Shown here: one piece after another, positions 13,149 to 14,065 of the stretch
Layout: each line of letters opens with the position of its first letter
How positions within the stretch are numbered: the first letter of the stretch is position 1
DNA from: Candidatus Hydrogenedentota bacterium
GTDB lineage: Bacteria; Hydrogenedentota; Hydrogenedentia; Hydrogenedentales; CAITNO01
Assembly: GCA_011046175.1 (NCBI GenBank)
Contig: DSBB01000244.1
Coordinates: forward strand, 1 to 14,065
Direction of reading: 5' to 3'
Length of the DNA stretch: 14,065 bases
Notes under the pieces: generated by a model
The model's input: only the letters and a program-made list of their open reading frames with translations
The model's database searches: none
Told to the model about the DNA's origin: nothing
Translations under genes and position numbers: made by a program

Positions 13149-13874
13149 TTACCTCCGTAATGTCCAATCAGGCCGGGCATATTTCGTGAGCGCCAGATAG
13201 TCCACGGCCTTTGTTTCTTCCGGCACGAGTTTATCGGGCGTCGCGCCCGGCGCGAATGCCTCCCAGACCAGTTCCCGCAGGGCTTCTGGCGACAAGGGTA
13301 ATGTGCCTACAAATTCCGAATGGGTGCGCGTTCCCCTGTAGTCCGGCCTGTCTTCGGGTTCGGGCAGGTAGCGCGTCATGACGTCGTGTTTCATGCCGTA
13401 TACCAGTGTGCCGTGATGCAGGCAGGCGTTGCGCTTGCGTCGTTGCGCGTTGCCGGACACTTTCAGGTCGCCCACGGTCAAGTCGGAAATCCCCGAGCGC
13501 ACCGCAACAATACCCGCTTTGCTGAATGCCGTCGCCATTTTTTCCAGAATATATTCGTAGGAACCGTGCAGGTCGGCCACCTCGGGATTTGTCGCATAGC
13601 GCAGCGCCAGCGCGAAATTCAGGCATCCCGGCCCCTGCAACACAGCGCCGCCCGCGGAGCAACGCCGCAGTATGGGCATGTTGTCGCGCATGCAGTTGAA
13701 ATAATCCACCACCTGTCGGTAACGCTGTCCCGAACCAATCACCACGAAAGGCACAGGGCTTTCCCACAAACGAAGCGTGTCCGGGGCGCGTCCCTGTTCC
13801 ACGCTTTCCAGTATTACTTCGTCCATGGCAAGGTTTTTGGCGGGTTCCGTATAAGAAATATCAAGCAATCGCAT
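13149..13874 (-). CDS. Lipoate-protein ligase A-family protein (lipoyl/octanoyl transfer)
   Basis: This is a BPL/LplA/LipB-fold enzyme that attaches lipoate (LplA) or octanoate (LipM-like) to lipoyl domains of 2-oxoacid dehydrogenases or the glycine cleavage H protein. At 241 residues it is of LplA catalytic-domain size without the accessory C-terminal domain. Visible motifs: DTLRLWESPVPFVVIGSGQ, RRCSAGGAVLQGPGCLNFAL at 70-89 (lipoyl-AMP loop, normally RRxSGGGAV; here SAGG), and DLKVSGNAQRR with the conserved Lys138. These are followed by HHGTLVYG and YRGTRTHSEFVG, as in the family. No lipoyl-domain protein, lipA or gcv gene is nearby, so the acceptor is unknown. Lack of the LplA C-terminal domain makes an octanoyl transferase (LipM-type) or a two-part ligase possible. 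The ATG at 13874 has a weak ribosome binding site. Confidence 0.85.
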   Translation of the reverse strand: MRLLDISYTEPAKNLAMDEVILESVEQGRAPDTLRLWESPVPFVVIGSGQRYRQVVDYFNCMRDNMPILRRCSAGGAVLQGPGCLNFALALRYATNPEVADLHGSYEYILEKMATAFSKAGIVAVRSGISDLTVGDLKVSGNAQRRKRNACLHHGTLVYGMKHDVMTRYLPEPEDRPDYRGTRTHSEFVGTLPLSPEALRELVWEAFAPGATPDKLVPEETKAVDYLALTKYARPDWTLRR

Positions 13875-13900
13875 AATCTTGTGTCCGGTTGAGATGCAGA

Positions 13901-13906
13901 ATTATA
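13901..13906 (-). promoter_or_regulatory. Candidate -10 element for the lipoate ligase gene
   Basis: A perfect TATAAT on the - strand would start transcription near 13894, giving a 20-base leader to the ATG at 13874. No good -35 is found at 16-18 bases; a TTGACG at 13942-13947 pairs better with TAAAAT at 13921-13926, but only at 15-base spacing. A TTACC/GGTAT stem overlaps the -10. Confidence 0.4.
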
Positions 13907-13958
13907 CCGTTTTTGGTAACATTTTAGCCGTCTGGCGTAAACGTCAATCATCAGTTTG

Positions 13959-13995
13959 CGTCATTGCGAAGGAGCGCTGCGACTGAAGCAATCTC
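13959..13995. repeat. Dispersed repeat of the TCATTGCGAAGGAGCG...GAAGCAATCTC type
   Basis: The sequence from CGTCATTGCG through GGAGCGCTGCG to GAAGCAATCTC resembles an interspersed intergenic repeat that I know from many environmental bacterial genomes. Only one copy lies in the window, so repeat status rests on recall, not on internal comparison. The remaining bases to 14065 show no gene. Confidence 0.6.
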
Positions 13996-14065
13996 TTAAC
14001 CCCGTATTTCGGCGGGCTGTCGCCCTTCTCCTAAGAAACAGAATTGTAACATACTTATAATGAGC

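Noticed and set aside
13033..13151. GTAAACG near 13036 and CGTTTAC near 13146 as an inverted repeat flanking the intergenic region
   Set aside because: Only 7 bases match over a distance of about 100 bases, which is easily chance.
1..14065. CRISPR array, tRNA or rRNA genes, anti-phage cassette
   Set aside because: No regularly spaced direct repeats, no cloverleaf or rRNA motifs and no nuclease/toxin-antitoxin pairs were found by reading both strands.

Overview
The window looks like a chromosomal stretch of an uncultured diderm bacterium. Several genes support this: a likely lipoprotein with an outer-membrane-type sorting residue, exported proteins, diaminopimelate epimerase next to D-Ala-D-Ala ligase (a meso-DAP type wall), a VLCAD-like acyl-CoA dehydrogenase and a lipoate ligase. 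The mixture of bactofilin, RHS debris, SPASM radical SAM and scattered palindromic repeats would suit a PVC/Hydrogenedentes/Sumerlaea-like lineage. That placement is an impression; no rRNA or marker in the window settles it.

Layout. (1) Positions 1-1563, + strand, are gene debris: two out-of-register RHS (YD-repeat) fragments, two palindromic scars resembling the ends of REP/Y1-transposase-type elements, and a GH18 chitinase-like catalytic domain that has lost its N-terminus. (2) Positions 1607-5114, - strand, form a tight four-gene operon read from 5114 down: a ParA/MinD/FlhG-like ATPase, a bactofilin, a YugP-type membrane zinc peptidase and a FlgT-like probable lipoprotein. Gaps are 2 nt, a 1-nt TAATG overlap and 9 nt. 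(3) Positions 5115-5572 hold a probable promoter for that operon, a degenerate palindromic repeat and a strong intrinsic terminator for the next gene. (4) Positions 5573-7525, - strand, encode a large acyl-CoA dehydrogenase. (5) Positions 7864-10380, - strand, carry a two-domain sensor (GspE/MshE N-terminal domain plus cNMP-binding domain), followed by a radical SAM/SPASM enzyme. (6) Positions 10582-12452, + strand, carry ddl and dapF overlapping by 1 nt, then a small exported protein. (7) Positions 13149-13874, - strand, encode a lipoate-protein ligase-family protein, followed at the window edge by a dispersed interspersed repeat.

How the genes may work together. ddl and dapF make peptidoglycan precursors. 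The bactofilin operon is a plausible envelope-organising module: a cytoskeletal polymer, a positioning ATPase, a membrane protease and an envelope lipoprotein. The sensor protein joins a domain type known to bind c-di-GMP with one that binds cAMP/cGMP, but the c-di-GMP arginines look lost. The most notable single-residue observation is Ser223 in DapF, at the position of the second catalytic cysteine. No CRISPR array, tRNA, rRNA or intact mobile element was seen. The best candidates for something undescribed are the ParA-bactofilin-YugP-FlgT-like operon and the MshEN-cNMP fusion.
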